IMG/VR virus record: IMGVR_UViG_3300020175_000039
Span: 1 to 27,005 of that record
DNA: 27,005 nucleotides
Reading direction: 5' to 3' (one strand)
DNA from: a virus
Shown here: positions 25,410 to 27,005 of the stretch, piece by piece
Numbering within the stretch: the stretch's first letter is position 1
How the letters are laid out: each line of letters begins with the position of its first letter
Program-made: the position numbers and the translations under genes
Notes under the pieces: model-generated
The model's input: the letters and a program-made list of their open reading frames with translations, nothing else
Database searches by the model: none
What the model was told of the DNA's origin: nothing

Positions 25410-25690
25410 TAGTTGATTTTAAACCTTGATATACCATCTTGTATTACCTTTATTTGTTCAAAAAACCAACCAATCTCATCATCACTTTTAAACGTACCTT
25501 TTTCATCAATTTTTTTAAGACGTTCGTCTGTGAATTCGATTTGTTTATTAAATTCTGTTATATAGTCATCATATTGTGTAATAATGTCTTCTTGCTTTTC
25601 AAATTTACGTAGTAAGTTCCATGAAGTATACATAAATATTACTACTAATAAACTTAATATTGAAATTATAATAATTGCTGTTATTGACAT
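25409..25690 (-). CDS. Single-pass membrane protein with coiled coil (93 aa)
   Basis: The N-terminal hydrophobic helix (about 3-24, AIIIISILSLLVVIFMYTSW) is followed by a charged coiled region (about 30-65) and a C-terminal segment with GTFKSDDEIGWFFEQIKVIQ. With no signal-cleavage site visible, it is likely an inner-membrane anchored protein with a cytoplasmic coil. It lies between the HD hydrolase gene (10-base gap) and the sigma-factor gene (overlap of one base). The role is unknown; it is not a holin by visible features, since only one membrane segment and a long soluble tail are present. Confidence 0.75.
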   Translation of the reverse strand: MSITAIIIISILSLLVVIFMYTSWNLLRKFEKQEDIITQYDDYITEFNKQIEFTDERLKKIDEKGTFKSDDEIGWFFEQIKVIQDGISRFKIN

Positions 25691-25700
25691 TATTTTTATT

Positions 25701-26477
25701 TTATAAACTATCTAACATATTCTTTAATCCTGGACTAGAAACTGTGTTTAATGCCTTAGATTTAGAACTTGATTTCTTATTCGTCGACAATGTAAATGAC
25801 TTCTTTGTGGTAGCCACGCTATCTTTAGAAAATTTTGGAAGCCATTCAATTTCAAATTCAATACGTGCAGCCATCATATCAGCTTGATGCAAAATGAATG
25901 GTAAAGATGTACGAGGTTTTGTTTCGGGCATAAATGATTTTAAATATTTCTCATTAGCCGAATCATATAAACCATCATGTGTCTGGATAGCTAACATTTC
26001 ATTAAATGTATATTTGATATCATGTGATTGTAGTAAAAATAACCCACGATCTGGAACAGCTGCAAATGCAATTTTCTTATTATGCATATATTCTTCACCT
26101 AATTTATCTCGTCTCCACTGATCAGTCTGAGGAATATAAGATTCATGTTCTGAGTCGCCCATTTTACCTAAATCATGGTTAATAGCAGAAAATATTAATT
26201 CTTCAATAGTAAATGTAGAAGTATCCATTCCAAATTCCTTCCAAACATCATACATTTTTAAAGATGCATCAACAACTCTATTTACATGATCAACATATCC
26301 GCCTGGAAATGCTGAGTGGTATTCTTTTTTATGTGATGCGGGCATTAATATTATTCGTTCTTCATATTTTTTATAGAAGTCTAATAATTTTTGTTTACGG
26401 TCACCTGTAATGTGTACACTGATGTTGTTGTTGAATGTTTCCCAATTCGATTGGATTTGTTCTGCTGTCAATTTCAT
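25701..26477 (-). CDS. HD-domain metal-dependent phosphohydrolase
   Basis: 258 residues with the spaced His/Asp pattern of the HD superfamily: His64 in GGYVDHVNRVVDAS, His101-Asp102 in INHDLGKMGD, further His at about 152 and 167 (SHDIKYTF, THDGLYD) and Asp200 in HQADMMAARIE. Metal binding by H...HD...D supports phosphohydrolase activity, probably on a nucleotide or cyclic nucleotide. The substrate cannot be read from sequence. Phage HD proteins include dNTP-related and signal-degrading enzymes, so nucleotide metabolism or counter-defence are both open. The C-terminal 45 residues are a Ser/Lys-rich tail (STNKKSSSKSKAL). Upstream, the leader carries TATAAATA on the coding strand 13 bases before the ATG. 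Confidence 0.85.
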   Translation of the reverse strand: MKLTAEQIQSNWETFNNNISVHITGDRKQKLLDFYKKYEERIILMPASHKKEYHSAFPGGYVDHVNRVVDASLKMYDVWKEFGMDTSTFTIEELIFSAINHDLGKMGDSEHESYIPQTDQWRRDKLGEEYMHNKKIAFAAVPDRGLFLLQSHDIKYTFNEMLAIQTHDGLYDSANEKYLKSFMPETKPRTSLPFILHQADMMAARIEFEIEWLPKFSKDSVATTKKSFTLSTNKKSSSKSKALNTVSSPGLKNMLDSL

Positions 26478-26489
26478 AACTTTTATTAT

Positions 26490-26549
26490 TTATTTATATT
26501 TGTAACGTTTAATCCCTTTACCCCCTGGTGCCTTTGTTTTAATTCCCAT
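26490..26549 (-). CDS. Possible 19-residue basic peptide
   Basis: ATG at 26549 with AGGA five bases upstream (TTTAGGAAAAAATG), then MGIKTKAPGGKGIKRYKYK and TAA. It is highly basic (seven Lys, one Arg). It ends 12 bases before the HD gene start. An alternative reading is that it is the C-terminal end of a longer, frameshifted small gene: another frame (26486-26608) reads FRAIVKSFHYLGRTGFRKKW and onward with no start codon. Either could be real or chance. Confidence 0.25.
   Translation of the reverse strand: MGIKTKAPGGKGIKRYKYK
26491..26498 (-). promoter_or_regulatory. TATAAATA octamer before the HD gene
   Basis: The coding strand reads ATATAAATAAATAATAAAAG. The octamer TATAAATA matches the T4 late promoter core in the sense direction, 13 bases before the ATG at 26477. 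The other gaps carry this octamer on the opposite strand. Chance is possible in AT-rich sequence. Confidence 0.35.
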
Positions 26550-26589
26550 TTTTTCCTAAACCCTGTACGTCCAAGATAATGGAAAGATT

Positions 26590-26680
26590 TTACAATGGCA
26601 CGGAATTTTCAATATCTTTTTTAAATACTTTTACCTTCATTAAGAATGCACATTTTTCATATGCTTCTTCTTGTTTCAAA
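26590..26680 (-). pseudogene. Out-of-frame C-terminal extension of the 107-aa protein gene
   Basis: Just before the stop of the neighbouring gene (TGA at 26657) another frame continues as LKQEEAYEKCAFLMKVKV and so on to TAA at 26590, about 29 residues. Removing one base of the four-base T run (coding strand, at 26678-26681) joins the two frames into one longer helix: ...NRAISYLKQEEAYEKCAFL. The helical, Lys/Glu-rich character matches the preceding part. This suggests a real or sequencing-derived single-base indel. Confidence 0.55.
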
Positions 26681-26980
26681 ATAACTAATTGCTCTATTAA
26701 GTGAATCAATAAGTTCTTCTTTTTTAAAATCCATTATTGCTTCTAAATGGTTTCTGTCTTCTAAATCTATCTTTTTGATATAATGGTAAGCCCTATTATA
26801 AACAGTATATTCAGATGCTGACTTGGTATCTTCTATACTATAATTAGGGGATTCTGCCTTTAAAAACTTTTCTAACTTTTGATGGAATACTTGATGGTTT
26901 ACTATTAATTTAGTAAACATACCTAATTTAGTAAATGGTTCATCTAATATCATAGATTTAATATTCGTATTTGGGGGCAT
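26657..26980 (-). CDS. Helical protein of unknown function, 3' end probably frameshifted, 5' end uncertain
   Basis: 107 residues from ATG at 26980, with GAGG six bases upstream (GAGGGTGAAATG). The frame stays open upstream to the window edge (codons for NLFNSEGE), so the gene may start outside the window and the ATG may be internal. The protein is mainly helical: LGMFTKLIVNHQVFHQKLEK, YTVYNRAYHYIKKIDLED, and FKKEELIDSLNRAISYF. It ends ETRRSI at a TGA, but a better continuation exists in another frame (see the neighbouring entry). No domain is recognised. It is the first gene of the window and lies 179 bases upstream of the HD gene start. Confidence 0.65.
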   Translation of the reverse strand: MPPNTNIKSMILDEPFTKLGMFTKLIVNHQVFHQKLEKFLKAESPNYSIEDTKSASEYTVYNRAYHYIKKIDLEDRNHLEAIMDFKKEELIDSLNRAISYFETRRSI

Positions 26981-27005
26981 TTCACCCTCACTATTAAATA
27001 AATTA

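Noticed and set aside
26486-26640. Ribosomal protein bS21 homologue split by frameshifts
   Set aside because: A basic small frame beginning MKVKVFKKDIE suggested bS21, which many phages carry. The MKVKVFKK part fits better as the tail of the preceding gene (CAFLMKVKVFKK), and no S21 motif is clear.
26657-26690. Programmed ribosomal frameshift in the 107-aa gene
   Set aside because: The join needs a +1 shift near TATTTTGAAAC. No classical slippery heptamer, rare codon pause or pseudoknot is visible, so an indel is the simpler view.

Overview
The window looks like part of the late (virion assembly) region of a T4-superfamily myovirus, a contractile-tailed phage. It is AT-rich and every convincing gene lies on the minus strand, so the genes read from right to left. 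Neighbouring genes are separated by 0-42 bases or overlap by one base (TAATG), apart from one 179-base gap near the right end. Two genes are unmistakable: a gp25-like and a gp6-like baseplate wedge protein. Late sigma factor (gp55-like), needle (gp5/VgrG-like), HD hydrolase and gp7/gpI-like assignments rest on visible motifs. The AT-rich, Asn/Ser/Thr/Gly-rich proteins and mostly A-rich start contexts, with only occasional Shine-Dalgarno sites, would fit a marine phage, perhaps one infecting Bacteroidota. The host is an inference and is not shown by the sequence.

Right part (27005 to about 24700), regulatory and accessory: a helical protein gene whose 3' end appears frameshifted, a short poorly resolved stretch with a possible 19-residue basic peptide, an HD-domain hydrolase, a one-helix membrane protein and a gp55-like late sigma factor. 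Middle (24669 to 16661), baseplate core: a small helical protein, a gp5/VgrG-like hub/needle protein without a lysozyme domain, a membrane-segment protein that may be a tape-measure or hub component, a small helical protein, gp25, gp6, a DNRLRE-like structural protein and a 180-residue coiled-coil protein. Left part (16659 to 1), very large surface or peripheral baseplate proteins: a ~2170-residue protein with a gp7/gpI-like motif and a LamG-like domain, a 1535-residue protein, a 221-residue protein, a paralogous pair (345 and 355 residues), a collagen-like fibre protein and a truncated structural protein that leaves the window.

Three patterns cut across genes. First, an identical 10-mer (ATATTTATAA on the coding strand) sits 11-31 bases before the start codon in all five intergenic gaps of 32-42 bases, with a near-copy as well. 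It is probably the phage's late promoter, and the likely sigma factor is encoded in the same window. Second, a short beta-rich module (G-x-G-x-x-Y/F-x-x-G/N-D/E-x-I/L-T/E-I type) occurs four times in three different structural proteins. Third, a YGxx four-residue repeat is shared by two structural proteins. No tRNA, CRISPR array, insertion sequence or convincing hairpin terminator was seen.
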